A stretch of 64,000 bases of DNA from Chrysomallon squamiferum (lineage: Eukaryota; Mollusca; Gastropoda; Neomphalida; Peltospiridae), in the NCBI GenBank assembly GCA_012295275.1, contig CM022671.1, positions 3,308,565-3,372,564 of the forward strand, written 5' to 3'. Shown here one piece after another: positions 1 through 14,463 of this stretch. The translations under genes and the position numbers were made by a program. Below the pieces are notes generated by a model. It ran no database searches and was not told where the DNA came from. It was given only the letters and a program-made list of their open reading frames with translations. Each line of letters opens with the position of its first letter. Within the stretch, counting starts at the first letter, position 1.

Positions 1-415
1 ATTTTTGTTGTATTGTTTAGATTTGTGACATTGTACCACATATTTGCTTATTTAAAACCTTAGTTCTTTAAATTTTATTTTATCTATGTGTGGGTGTGTG
101 TGTATGTATGATTATGCAAGTATATATAAAAAAAAATTGTGGTTTTTTAATTTTTATAATAGATTTTCTTGTGCATGTTGTTTACCTAACATGTGAGTGA
201 AGTTCATTGGTAATAAATAATTGAATTACCTTGTTAGATAGTGAATATAAATAGATACTTAATTTTGTTTATTTAACATCAGGTACTGGATGAAACTAAT
301 TAAGTTTTGTTTGTTTTCATTCAGGTACTAATAGTTTAATAATAAGTTTTAAAAGTAATTGAAAAAATTTGAGAATGCAGTAAATAAATAAGTGATGTTT
401 TATTTTTTATTTCAG

Positions 416-2748
416 TGTTATAAAGCCAATACGATGTGAATCACTTGATATACGATCACCTGAACCAGCGCCTTCACCAGCTGCCAAATCTCCCACAAAA
501 GTGAAGTCACCAGCAAGGGCTAAATCACCATTAAAAACTAGGTCACCATCACCCTCTCCTACCCGTTCCCCATCTCAATCCCGATCCCCATCTCCAGAAC
601 TTCAGCCTTTGAAGTCAGTCACAGTGGAGAGACTACCTTCTCCTCATGTGTCACCTACATCAAAAGCAACAACACCAGAAAAGTCCCCCAGTCCACCTCC
701 TCGGTCACCCACTCCAGATTCTTCTCCAGCACGGCCACAGAAGTCTCCAACTCCATCACCCAAAGCTCCAAGCCAACCCTCCCGTTCACCCTCTCCAGAA
801 CCTGTTCATTCTCCAATCCCATCACCATCACCTCCATCACCACTATCTCCTCCATCACCACCATCACCACTATCTCCTCCATCACCACCATCACCACCAT
901 CTCCTCAGTCACCCCCATCACCTGAACGTCATAACAGTCCATCCCCTCCTCCTCCTCCTCCTCAACGGACACCTACACCTCCCCCTAGAACTCCCAGCCC
1001 TGCCCCTCATTCACCATTACCCAGAACTCCATCACCAACTCCTAGAACTCCATCACCAACAAGAACTCCATCTCCACATTCACCATCATCACCAGCGGAC
1101 CGATCACTCCCAGAGTCACCCTCAAACAGTAAGTCAACACCGTCACCCACCAAGTCCTCCCGTTCATCGCCTAAAAGTTCTCCTGTTTTAGCATCACCAC
1201 CAACGCCACGAGAAGCAGCTAAGAGGGCGGCAGAGAAGGTGTCAGCTTCACGGTCACCAGCAACATCGAAAGGGTCACCTGGTGACATGTCGCGAGCCGT
1301 GATTGTTGAGACTGTTGGCACATTCGTGGTAAACATGATAGTCCATCAAATTAATGTTGTCTGTGTGATTATTAAAAAAAGTTTTGTGACTCACTATATA
1401 AGTTGTATTACTAAAACAATTTTTGTAAATCTCTGTGTGTAAGTTATTTACTAAACACGTTTTGTTATTTACTGTGTGTGAGTAATTTACTAAACAAATA
1501 TTGTGACTTGCTGTGTGTAAGTTATTTACTAAACAAGTATTGTGACTCTCTGTTTACAAGTTATTTACTAAACGGGTGATGAGTCAATATATACAACTTA
1601 TTTACTAAACAAGTATGGCGACTTACTGTACAAGTTATTTACTAAACAAATATTGACCCACTTGATACAAGCTATTTACTGTTATATAAACAAGTATTGA
1701 TTTAACATGTACAAGTCATTTACTAAACAAGTATTGATTTACCATGTACAAGTTATTTACTAATCAAGTATTGATTTACCACATACAAGTTATTTACTAA
1801 ACATGTTTTGTGATTGACTGTGTAAAGTTTTTTTTTACTAAATAAGTATCATGACTCATTGTACAAGTTATTTACGAAACACATATAATGACTCCCTGTA
1901 CAAATTATTTACTAAACAAGTTTTCTGACTCGCAGTGTATAAGTTTATTTATTAACGAGTATGGTGACTTATCGTGTAAAAGTTATTTATTAAGAAAGTA
2001 TCGTGACTCGGTGTACAAGTTATCTTTTACTAAACAGATAGTCTGTTTTTCAGGATGCATCAGGACAGCAGATCTGGATATGTCCTGCATGTAAGATGCC
2101 AGATGATGGAAGTCCTATGATTGGATGTGACGGTTGTGATGACTGGTATCACTGGTACGTTATACAAAATATTTCTTTTTTTATTCAATATGATAATATC
2201 TTAAAGGCAGTTTTTAAGTATATAAATCTGAATCAGCTTTGTAAAATTTTATTGTAGAAAATATTCTAATTTTTTGGTATTTGTTTTAGTTACAAAATGA
2301 TAAAGATATTTTTATGTGTCCAGTTTAAATAAGGTGCTCGTATAAATAGTATAAATATTTTTTGGCATTATATTGCATTAACTGACAATGCATTTGACAA
2401 TGAAGTATATGCAGATTTAGTGTTTTACGGTAATAAAATTATCTAGCTGTGTTCACAGTAAATTAAATAGATTTCAAATTGCCTTTCAGTGGTAATAAAA
2501 ATAAAATTCATCTCTCTTTGGTGTTACACAGTAACAAAAATATTTTGCTGTTTTAATTAAGAAATTATGTGCTTTTACAATTAAATAAAATTAATAAAAT
2601 TCTTTATTTCAGGCCATGTGTTAACATTACAGAGGAACCTCCTAAAGAACAGGACTGGTTTTGTCCACGATGTGCAGCTAAAAGCAAAGCTAAAGGGGTC
2701 AAAGGTCGAGGAAGGGGCAAAGGTCGTGGCCGAAAAAAGAAAGTTTAA
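416..2748 (+). CDS. TAF3: TAF3, TFIID subunit 3 (3' part: Ser-Pro-rich region and C-terminal PHD finger)
   Basis: TAF3 is a TFIID subunit whose PHD finger reads H3K4me3 at active promoters. Three exons are visible: 416-1328 (after a TTTATTTCAG acceptor), 2054-2154 and 2613-2748 (stop TAA). The phases join cleanly, and the codon for Trp in WYHW is split by the last intron. The first exon encodes a Ser-Pro/Pro-rich disordered stretch ending in ETVGTFV. The last two exons encode the PHD finger IWICPACKMPDDGSPMIGCD, then CDDWYHW, PCV and WFCPRC, supplying the Cys4-His-Cys3 ligands, and a basic KGRGRGKGRGRKKKV tail. The order ETVGT-(V)-IWICP-PDDGSPMIGCD is that of vertebrate TAF3, and the Trp-rich face that holds trimethyl-lysine is present. 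The N-terminal histone-fold exons must lie before position 1. An in-frame GTG at 501 is not a start, because the reading frame runs back to the splice site. Assignment is firm; the exact 5' end is outside the window. Confidence 0.92.
1372..2045 (+). repeat. Degenerate ~40-bp minisatellite filling the penultimate TAF3 intron
   Basis: The intron between the Ser-Pro exon and the PHD exon is almost entirely tandem copies of a unit of about 40 bp built around AAGTTATTTACTAAACAAGT followed by a variable ATTGTGACTY-ACTGTGTAC part. About sixteen diverged copies can be followed by eye. A few have insertions, such as extra T runs near 1830. No coding potential is seen beyond chance reading frames. Confidence 0.85.
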
Positions 2749-2905
2749 GAATATTTGTTTTAAAAAGGCAGCATAATCAGACACCTTAGTGTTTTCTTTG
2801 TGTAGCATGTTAAATATTTTCTTTGTGAGAAGATGTGAATAATATAAGGCTCAATTGTTATTGTTTTTTGTACATGTAAACTTTGGAATCAGTTGTCGTG
2901 TATTG

Positions 2906-2911
2906 AATAAA
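2906..2911 (+). promoter_or_regulatory. Poly(A) signal AATAAA of TAF3
   Basis: A canonical AATAAA lies 158 bases after the TAF3 stop codon, within TATTGAATAAACTGATC. It is followed by a T-rich stretch (CATTTCTTTTTCTTG) that would serve as the downstream element. This gives a short 3' UTR of about 180 bases. Confidence 0.7.
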
Positions 2912-2929
2912 CTGATCTTCAAGTATAAC

Positions 2930-4604
2930 TCATTTCTTTTTCTTGTATCTGGTCAGAGATAGAAAATCTTAATAAAATAAGACAGTCCCATAAGCTTAAT
3001 AATCCTGCTTTCAAAATCATTTAAAAAAAATTTCACATCTGGGAACAGAAAGTACCAAACATCATGCACATTTGATGTTTAATATTAACTAGTAAAACAC
3101 ACTTCTTTTTTTTCAGAACTATAAAAAGTAAATATAAAAAACTGAAAATTGAAACCAGACAAATCATCAGGTGCAGTCAAGTCCCAATTATCCCAAATCA
3201 GTTGTTACTAACAGACTTTTGCTGAATCTTTATATGCAGAATATTTTATTTCAAAAATATTTTTGATTTGATCTTCTTCTTTTGTTTAATTATATATTAT
3301 TATCATTTAATAATTTTAAATAAAATAAACTTCTTACATATTTAAATGTATCTCCAATCATTAATTACTCCTTGGAATAAAGCTACCATTATTTCTGTGA
3401 AAATAAAGGAGTATCTTTGTATACAATCTGGTGAGATCTGAAAACTTGTGGAATGTAGTTGATGTAAATCCTATTTACAACTTCATTCAGCTATATCAGC
3501 AGAGAAAAAAATAAACAATCATTTTTAAATGTTTTAATACAATATCATTTACTTGGTCATTTAATATAAAATGAAAATACATTGCAACCATACAATCATT
3601 TTCAACAATAATAAACAAACGTAATAATATTAAGGAGAATACTAAAACAAAATTGCAGAATGTAAATAATTTTAATAATTTTAATATAACGATTCATTTT
3701 TTTAAATCATGCCCTCAAATATAAAACAAATTTAATTAAAAAGTACATCTTTTCACTTTTTTGATAACAAATTTATTGATGGACATGAAAAACCCTGTAA
3801 TCTTCTTTACACAATAATTTTGAGCCAACACTAAAATTTTGTTTGTGAATTCTTTCAGCCACTTTTAAAAAAATGAATATAACCAGTTGGATACCCGCTT
3901 ATTTCTTTTGTTTTGCAATATTAGATAAATATTTATAAATAAATTGAATAGGTAACTGTAAATTGAGGCAGTGATGTAAATCACACAAACTGGCAGTGAC
4001 TTCCCTGATCTTATCATTTATATCATATTGTGGTTTGAGTTGCAGTGTTGAATACTGATGTCATATCATTACTGTTTCTGCATGTGAAAATTCCTGTCAT
4101 GTAATTCACAAAATGTTGTTACTGTTCTGTCATATTTGATATGTTATTCAAGTATGGCTATGACTATATGGTCTTCAGAATGTTTCAGTCATATCACAAT
4201 TACAGCAGCAATGGTAACAGTCTTCACAACTGACTGCTACTGTCAGATGCTGTGGATACAGTTTCACTACTAACCTTCCCAATATGGTTTTCACAAAACA
4301 TGGTCACACCATTCTAGTCTGGATGTTTCTTGTATGTTTTTGTCAAAATATTCGCAAATGAATATTTCTCCGTGTGTCACTAACTGTAAATGTGGTTAAC
4401 AATCTTCACAATTCAACATTCTTATCACATGCCTTGGTAACAGTTTTCACAATTGCACATCCCTGTTATACACGACTCAGATTTTCTTACAACATTCAGA
4501 TCTGGATGTTTCTTCTGTTCCTGATATTTAATTTGGTTACAAATTCACATTTAAAAGTTTTTCTCTCCCTGTGATCACATGTAGAGGTTTCAGTTTGTTG
4601 TTGT
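2930..4604. other. Convergent intergenic DNA / IPO9 3' UTR
   Basis: No gene is seen. This spacer lies between the tail-to-tail TAF3 (+) and IPO9 (-) genes and must include the IPO9 3' UTR. At about 4020-4560 there is a loose repeat with recurring phrases such as GGTAACAGTYTTCACAATTG and TCTGGATGTTTCTT, which looks like an old decayed minisatellite. The open frame near 4374-4574 is not supported by codon pattern or splice context. Confidence 0.5.
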
Positions 4605-4878
4605 TTACACCTGAATATTTATGGACTGTAAAACTTGTCTCTCAGAGTCATTGTGATGAGCACGAAACATTGAAAAACATGGCTGCTGGGACAGAGACTG
4701 AAGAAATTCAGTCAGATATGCCTGAAAAGGAGAACAACATCAAATTTCAGTTACATATTTTTAACACATTTTTATCACGTGTAATACTGCAATGTATGTA
4801 ATAACTAACTTAGTTTTATATACATCTGAAAAAATGGAATCAAAAATAATGCTATCATATATTTTAGAATATACATTT

Positions 4879-4909
<31 letters not shown>

Positions 4910-7900
4910 TCTGCACAAGTAACAAAATATAATTTTTAACTCCATCTCAGTTTAAGTAATATGTTTATTATTATGTCAAGTAACTAACTGATAAATTTAC
5001 CTGCAGGTTGATTTGACTAACTGGATCTGAAAGCGCATCAGGGTCATCTTCCTCTTCCTCATCATCCATAGCAAGACCTGGGAGGGGGGGAAAAATTAAT
5101 AAAGATAATAAATAATAAAAAAAAAATTATATATATGTATCATAATAATAGTAACTCAAAAAAAAAAAAATAATAATAAAAATAAATAAATAAATCTTTG
5201 TCAGTTTAAATAATTTTAAGATAAAGCTGTAATGAGGCCTTGAAAAACCTATACACATTATTTAAACATATTTATGCATACCGTATATACTTGTGTATAA
5301 GTTGAATTTTTGGGAGACTATATTAAGGTAATATTTTGGGGGTCTGGTAATGCTTTTGAAAGACTCGCCATTTTGACTATTTTTTTTTTCACGGGATGCA
5401 TCTAAAATAATCTTTCAGCTTTTCAAAAATAAAATTTTATCATATAAAAAATTTTGAAAAATTAAATAACAAAACCAAATATGAATGTAAATAATGATAT
5501 TCTTCCGTTTAAAAAAAATACATTTTAAAGCAAGAAAACTGTCAATAAAGATTGCAATGATCTAGGAATGCAACTTCTCTGCCAAATTGCACTAAATAAA
5601 AAAACAAAACTCACTTGTGTAATTGTAAAGAATTTGGTGAAATAATATTGCAATCATTAATATCCATAACCGTCAAAACAAACTTTTTTTTTCTGCAACA
5701 AAAATCAGTTCAACTTCTCGCCATATTTGTTATTCTAAAAAGTTATAATAAATAGGATCGGGGCGTCTTTGTAAGAGTTTCGAAAAAAAAATAAGGTTCC
5801 AAATTATCTTTGAATTGCAGTTTAAATAAAGTTTAAGATAAATGTAGGCCTTCATGGCACTGTCACACTGGTCTAAAAATAGTGACGGTGCCTGGAAAAG
5901 TCGACTTATACACAAGTAATATTAAAATTAATTTTTGGTCTTAAAATACAACTATACATATATATATCTATATACATATTTTTATACACAATCTAAAAAA
6001 AACAAAAAAAAACAAACTAATAGATCATGTACAGGTAAAATACATACCATGATAATCACCAACAAAATCATCTAAAAGACTAGACAGAGGTTGTCCCAGC
6101 ACTGCTACATCATCATCATTGTCATCTTCTTCTTCTTCCCAACCATCATCCTGAAACAGTCACATGTCTAATTGTAACTGTCTTACTTAGTAAATTTAAT
6201 AAAGGTTAAAAAAAAATAAGAAGAAAAATTTAGATATATTATAAACATACCCCATAAATATGTAAACAATTTACTTCTATTAAAATACCAGCATATTATA
6301 GAGTGGGTGTGAATTTTGAAAAATTCTCTAACATTTAACTGACACAAAATGGTGGATATGGTGATATTCACCTCGAGATCATCTTCGGCTTGCTTAGACA
6401 GATCAGACTCAATCTGGTTTGACAGCTCATTAATAAGAAGTTTGTACACTTTCACCATCACAGGAATATTTGTCCACTGCTCAGGACCTGGTGATACAAG
6501 CAATGAACCTCATTAATATTTAAATAGCTATGCAATCAAACATTCCAGCAAATAAAGGGAAAAAAAGGAACGAATGAAAAAAGACACAATCTCAGGTATG
6601 TTTTATTAAAAGCATCAATTTTGATAAAGGTAAACTTTAAATGTTGAAAATTTTAATAGTTTTGCATATATTTACATTTTTTCAGGATTAAAAAGATTCT
6701 GAAATTGCCTGTAAATAAAACATGCACATGCATATATAAAATAAACTCTAATTTTATATTATATTTTTGTAGAAAAGTCAATGCTTTCAAAATTAAACAT
6801 TAAAATAAAATATAAAAATGAAATATAAAGGTGAGTACTTTGAGAAGATTTTGATCTCGTGCGTGTTCCCCCATTTTGTTGAAAAATCTGTTCTCCTTTC
6901 ACTGTGATATCCTGAAGTCTGGGGTCGTTTGTAGCAACAGCATGTTGCAGTAGCTTACAGAGAGCAACAGCACTGAAAATATGTAAATACTTCAAAAGTT
7001 TACAATGGATATTAAAAAAAAAAAAAGAAAGGTATATTTTGATATTTTAAAACTGTAATTTTAAATCAGTATGAAAAAAAAGAATAATTATTATTTACAA
7101 TCACCTCCAACACATTTTTCATTTTGAAGAATGGTGCCATTTAAATCATAATTAATAAATAAATTTCTTACCATTATCCATGAATCATTAAAAATCAAAA
7201 ACTGCAGGAATCAAACAATAATAACTTCCTAAAATATTATCATACATAATTAAAATGTATAAGTGGTATTAAATGCAGATAAATAAAGAAATCAGACAGA
7301 TTATAAAACTTGTCTAAACTTTCTCTTTTCTCTAGTCATTACATCATCCTTTTCTAACATCTCTCTCTTTAAATATTATTATGTGTAACATATCTGAAAT
7401 AAGAAATAAATTACCTGATTTTTCTCTCGTAATTGCCATAGAAGAGATGTTGTCTTGAACACCACTCAGTGAGAACAAACTCTAGCGCTGGTTTGCCTGT
7501 AGGTCCTGGAACACTGGTGAGAAAATCCAACACAGCCTCCAGCTGTGTGTTTATCAGATGTGCAAACACCATCACAAGACTCTGCAACAACATAGAGATC
7601 TCCACAACAATATAAATACCCTTCATTTATTTTATTATTAGTGTATGACAGGGATACACAATCTGTCGAGAATCATAAAATCATAATTGTTTTTTACTGA
7701 TGACCATTTTACTTAACCTTAATTTATTCATTATCTAGTATTAACTCCATGATACCAGAATATACTCAGAATATCTCCTGCCACCCAAAACTTCACAACT
7801 CTTCTACTGCCTGCTCATAAACTGAATTAACACAACTCATATCTGAAATTATCAACATGCCCAAAAGATGAGATTATCTTCAAGATACTGACTGCTCAGT

Positions 7901-9900
7901 ATATGTCATTGGTTAATCTAACACCTGAAACACTACACCAGCTGAACAACCCTCTCTGCCTGTGTTATACCTGACTTTTTGAGAAACTCACCTGCATCAC
8001 ACTCAGTGTTTCTGCTTGCTGCATCTTGCTCAACACAGCTCGCAGTATGAGATCCAGGTTCTCTCCCAGCTGAGTACCAACTTTACTGATCACCACGGAA
8101 ACCAGTCGACCGACAAACGAAGCAGTGTACTCGGACGTCTTTGGGTCAAGAATTTTACAAATGACTTGAATTATATAAAACAGCCCGTTCTTACCTGCAA
8201 ACACAAACATCAAATACAGCTACATTAATACTTCTGATTTGTCTCTTAGCATTTTCCATTTCTTTGTGACAGACAGAAGACACAGAAACTAAGCAAACAT
8301 TTACTTGGTCTACAAATTTTTATCAAATTTAATTCACTTTCTAGGATTTAATTTTCTTTATATCAAATAATATCACAATAGGAATAACAACACACAACAA
8401 TATTTAGATTTGTTGTAGTTTATTAATATAAAAGGCTGTTTTTTAGAAATGATAATACACACCATGATCGTCCTGCCAGTTTATAATCTGTTCTAGACCC
8501 ACTGACGTGTAAGCTCTGAGACATTCACCTCCACTCTGAAAACATACCAAAAAACCACTTTAAATATCATAACACAACAAACACAGTAATTAAAACTGCC
8601 ACCCATAGAAATAAAACTGTGTCAGTTTATAAGAAAAATAATATAAAAATATGGCTATACTCTTGTCTGTAAGAAACTACTGAAGCCATTTTGTAATTGT
8701 TAAGAGAATAAGGTGATGGAAATTAGCTCGTGTATTTACCTGCAATGTACGTATGTATAAATGAAATACTTGTACTGTACTTGTATGTAAACTTTTTATA
8801 TCTATTATATATATGTGTAAATGAAAAACCTATACTGTACATGTAAAAAATGTACCTGTATAAACTATTTACCTGTACTATATTGTATAAAGTATTTATC
8901 AGAATGCTACTGCGTGTAAACTTTTACCTGTATTGTACACATGGAATCTACATACCTGAATTGTTGAGTTGTCGTCAGTTTTCATGATACACTCAATGGC
9001 TACAGGAAAGGCGTTTAACAAGTAAGCTGAGATGTGTCCTTTACTACAGCGCACCAGTGTTGTGAGAACATCCAGCACCACCTACACATAGAAACAGAAT
9101 TTGTCACAAAAAACATTTCTTTTTACTTCAGTGTTCAACTTTGACCACAAAACACAATATAAAACATCAAACATAGTCATATACTAAGATTACACACACA
9201 TTAAAGGTTCAAACTTCAAGATACAATCCTTAAAACTGAATATGGTCATTTTTAAACACATGTTTTTCTATGGTATTCAGAATTCAGTATTTAACAGGCT
9301 TTGTAATACTGAATATACTGAAATGATTTTATGTTTTCTATGATATTAAGGATTCATAGTTTAACCCATTGACAAACTTAGTAATACTGGAGTCACATAA
9401 ATACATTTTCCTGTTTTTAAATGTTTTTGGTTTACATCATGTTTCTGTAAATGCTGTGCTATAATTAATTCTCTTGCTGGATACTAGTAAAATGGTGGCA
9501 AAAAATGTCCCTATCTCTAGTAAATTACAAAACCTCATAAACAGTGATATAAAAATATAGTAAATGGAGTACTTACTGATGTCATTCCTGGTAATACTTT
9601 ATCTGACGGAGCTCTCAGAATACTGACAAGAGTTGGGACAAGTTTCTGCTCTAGTGGAGCAGAACAACCCTCATTGCTGGCCAGCTCCTTGAACACATCC
9701 TGAACTAGTGATACTATATAAGGATCTGAAAAAAAAAAATATTTAATTTTAAAAATTAAAAAATTGAACAAACAAAAAATTAAAAAATGTTTTTTTTTTT
9801 TTATAAATTAAAAAAAAACATTAAATTCAAAAAAACACTCTTTGATTAAACCTAAACATTGTATTAGTTATTAGCTTAAAATTCAATAATGAATATGATA

Positions 9901-9931
<31 letters not shown>

Positions 9932-12900
9932 TGGGTCATTCCGTGTCAAATCACCCCCAAAAAAAAGAAATTTAAACCCGACCGTCTCAATTTTTATAAA
10001 AACTTGGTATTTGTTGACTGGGATCCCACAGCACCAAATTATGTTAGCCCAATCAGACCAGTGGTGTGGTAAAATTCAATTTTGAGATTTTTGCCAAAAA
10101 TGGGTGTGACCACCAACCTTAGAACCCTATATCTCAGGAACTAAAAAAAAAAAAAAATTTTTGTTTATTTGGAAAATATTGGAATTGACCTTTTGATTTG
10201 CTATTTTAAATAATTGGGTGATTTGACCGGAATGACCCATATATATTATTGTGACCACATTATTCACTCATTTTTATCAATTAGTAATACCTTATTTATT
10301 AATATGTTATTAATCTAGAAATGAGATTTCAAGACTGAAGTTAAAGCCTGAGCTGGAGAATAGAAAATTCAAAAGAAAATATTTTACCTCCACAGTGCTT
10401 CAAAAATACAGCTATAGCTAATGGAGACAATTTACTTTCATGAGAGGCTGTAAACGCAGGATCTACCTATAAAAAAAACAATGAAAAAACCCAACATATT
10501 AACAAAATATATAACTAAAAACTAATTTTATAAATATTTAAACAGTTGAAGATGTTTTATTGCAACATAACTGAATCAATTTTAGTCTATTTTTTGTTAA
10601 TATTTTTCTATTATTTATTACGTGGCTTTCATTGTAAATTTAATAATACCATTAATTCACACTTACTGATATCACTACAGTCAAAGTCTCTATACACAAA
10701 CCAAGCACTTCAGCTGAAAACTGTGTTGCTATGGTGATTAATCCATCCAGTATGTTGGACAAGAAAGGAAGGAGAAGCTGAGTGCTGTTAGAAGTTTTCA
10801 GATGATCGCAGTATCCAAACACTGCCCTGACAGCAGAAATACGAATCATAGGGGGCTGAGTAGGGTGCAGGCCCCCTACAGTCGCCTGCAAAAACCTGCA
10901 AACAAGTCAGCCATGTTTATAACAGATCATTTTGTTTTTCACTTTCAGACAAATAATTTTAATTTAAAATGATTATATAAAGATAGTGTTGAAGACTTTT
11001 GAATTCCAAATTTTTTATTTTGTAATTTGTTTCACTGTAAGACAGAGCTGTGTAACTTGAGGACTGGCCAAATGTACGGATGATTTCAGGATTCTGATAT
11101 CAAGCTGGCAAAGGTCTGTGCTTTCCAGACTATGTTTTTTTTAAAAGTAATCAATTAGGTTAATCATACACACTGGTGAACAAATTATTACTAATTTCTC
11201 TTATAATCCTTTCCAATTCAATAATCCAGCAAAAAAATTATGAAATACAAAAAATAAAATAAACAAACAAATACAAAAATAAATAAATAAATAATTGGTT
11301 TTTAAAACTGGAAACTATGAATTATTTTACAGTGAATGAAATTACCTTTGTGTAAAGTCTGGAGTCATAACTTCAACAAAACGGCTAGAAATCCACAAAC
11401 ACCGTCCAATTAAAAATGGAGAAACTAGAAACAAAATAACATCAATTCATATCAGTAGTCATATATTACCTGCTTAGAAAACATTTTAAATAATGTATTC
11501 CTACATTCTTTAAAAGAAAATTAAACACTGACTAGTTTTTTGAAGAATTGTATATGTTCAATACTAATAAGAAGAAGAATAAGAATAAAAATAATAATAA
11601 CAATAAAAATTACTCTATTCAATATCTGTATCAGTCTTATTCCTATTTAAGGTTGTAATTTCTTTTTTTCTTTTTCTTTTCTCTTTTTTTTTGCAATGCA
11701 ACAGATATACCTCAATTCAATTCTTTTAAAATTTCAAATCATAAAAAAATAAAGTCAAGTTTTAATTTTCCTTAAAACACATGTACCATTACTGTTCATG
11801 TCGACAAGAACTACAGACTCTAGAAACACTGTGACATCAAACTGTACTTTTCCTGCCTGCACAGCCTCCAACACCATGTGTTTTACACTTCCCAGAGCCA
11901 ACATACACGATTCATGAACCTTCCACCTACAAATATTAAAACAGTCATGACTTTTTTGTTTTTTAAATTCCTGTTAATCAAAGTGTACTTGTAATTATAT
12001 CAACAAATATCATATTACAGTGTGCCAGCCATATTAAAGCTATGAGTACTTGGACGATTAAAAAAAAAAAAAAATACAAGATAAAAAACTGAAATGTTTT
12101 GTACAAAGCCTGATTATTTACTTTTTAATTATTTATTTTAGTATATGTAGTTTATTTATTTACTAGACAGTCTCACCAGTGAACATTTCCGGCACTTTTA
12201 CTTGTCTCGGCTTCCTGTAAATGTTTAGTGATGGCCTGACAAAGAGCAGGTGCTGTGTCATTTCTAAACTCACTCGCTAAAGACTGGATCAGAAGTGAAA
12301 AGTTGTAAATATAACTTTCATAAAATAAATAAATAAAATTAACTAAAAATAAAACCAACATGTAAAGATAAATTTTGGCAACAACAATATCATATTTAAA
12401 AAAATAACATAAAAACATATTTAAAAAAAAACACTTAAAAATGAAGGGAAAAAACCTACAAAAAAAATACCTTTTTTCAGTACAGGGTTGGTTCTACTGA
12501 AATTTATTTTTTAGGATAACCGATAAATTAGATCAATGAATTATTATTTAAAACAGAAAAAAACAAAACACTCAGTCTGTTAAGACATTACCATCACAGC
12601 AGTTACTGTATTTAGTTTTTAGCTGACACATTTGTGATATAAACAGGTAAAGAACTAACAAGAAGCAAATCCTGAGCTGAAATTCGAACTGAGTATGAAA
12701 AACTGTCATCATCTTCATCTTCTACAAACTGGTCTGGATTGGTTGTCCACAATCGAATCTTGAAAAAATAAAAACGAAGTACAATAAAAACACAGTTACA
12801 TAATTAACAAACATATATGATATATATAGATACACAGATAACTTTACAGATGTACACCTTTCTTTTTACAAATAGAGTTTTGCAATGATTTACTCAGGGA

Positions 12901-14426
12901 AAACATTTTTCTTTTTTTTAATCATTGTTTTTGTTATTGTCTCTTTTCTGTTGTTCTTTTCTTTTCTTTTCTTTTTTTTTTTTGGCAGATGGGTGGAATA
13001 TTTTTAAAAACATTTTCTACACTAAAAAAATAAAACCCCCAGAAAACACCAGTCTTCATGTATCCAGCCAAGTCCTTGTTTACTGACACTTGGTTATTAT
13101 CAATTATTGGTTGCTACTACAAATAAAATACCATATTCTTATATAAAAGATTTTTAGGCTATGTACAAAAAAAAAACCCCAAAAACAAGTAATATTAAAT
13201 GTTTTAATAAATGAAAAGATAACTTGATTTACCTGATCTTCAGTCATCTGCATGTAACTGATGACGTAATACAGAATCTGATCCACTGTCTTTTTCACGG
13301 TTGAGCGGAACTTGGACGATTCAATCAGAGCGTGAACAAAATCAAATACACCATAGACCAAGTTTTCAAAACCTAGAATATCACCTGCAGAATAAAAATA
13401 ACAAAGTATCTTAAATAAATAGTAAAAAAAGAAAAAAATTATATTTTAAAATAAAGTAATAAATATGTATATATTTTTTTTTTTTTTCTTTTTAGACTAA
13501 TTAATGCTTATATAATTACAACACACTGACTTATGCAAATTCTCAGTACAAAGAATGAATAAATAAATATTTATATAAAATATTATTATTACATTTTGTC
13601 TTTTTAGACTAAATAATGTTTACAATTTCAATACACTGATACATGAAAATTCACAATACAATGAAAAATTACAACATTAATGAGCGCAATATACAGAAAT
13701 ATTTTTAATGTAAAATGCTACTATTTAACTCAACATAATAAACAATAGCACATGTAATTTAATAAGAAAAAGCAGCTAAATGTATGTGATGAATTATTTA
13801 GTTCGAAGACAACATGATTTAGTGTAATGTACAATAAAAATAAACTAACCGTCAGAGTCTATAGGATCATCAGCTTCATCTGTATTATTAACTACAGTTC
13901 GAATATATCTGGTGTCAGTTAAGAATTTCATTGCTAAATACACCAGCCTCATAAATGCACTCATATAATTTTGACTAATGTGAAAAGCAAAAAGAAATAA
14001 AAGAAATAAGTAATACAAAAATGTGAAATAATAATAACAAAAAATAATCTTGTTGATGATTATGATGAAGACTAATAATGATGATGAAAATCACAATAAT
14101 AACAATGTAAATGATAATAATAATCACAATAAAAACAGACAGAAAGAAACCAGAGAAGGATACACATCGGAACTTTGAGTGAAAATTGTCCATATAGAAG
14201 GAAGAATCTGTGGCAAGTACTGCCCCATTGTTTTAGGAAAGTTTTTAACAACTGTTGTAATACTCTGTAAAATATAAAAACATTTGGCAATTAATTTTTT
14301 TAATTGATTGATTTAATTTTTTTTTTTTTTCATAAATCATATAATTTCATCTCTAATAATGTAAGTAAATAAATCTTGAAAGTTATGATAATGATTATAG
14401 TAATATAAAAAAATAATAATAAATTC

Positions 14427-14463
<37 letters not shown>

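Noticed and set aside
646-1191. His/Leu-rich open frame on the plus strand and antisense frames at 655-972 and 1007-1336
   Set aside because: Out-of-frame readings of the TAF3 Ser-Pro repeat; the real frame continues into the PHD finger with correct splice phases.
4374-4801. Two short plus-strand frames
   Set aside because: They overlap the IPO9 last exon on the other strand and its 3' UTR.
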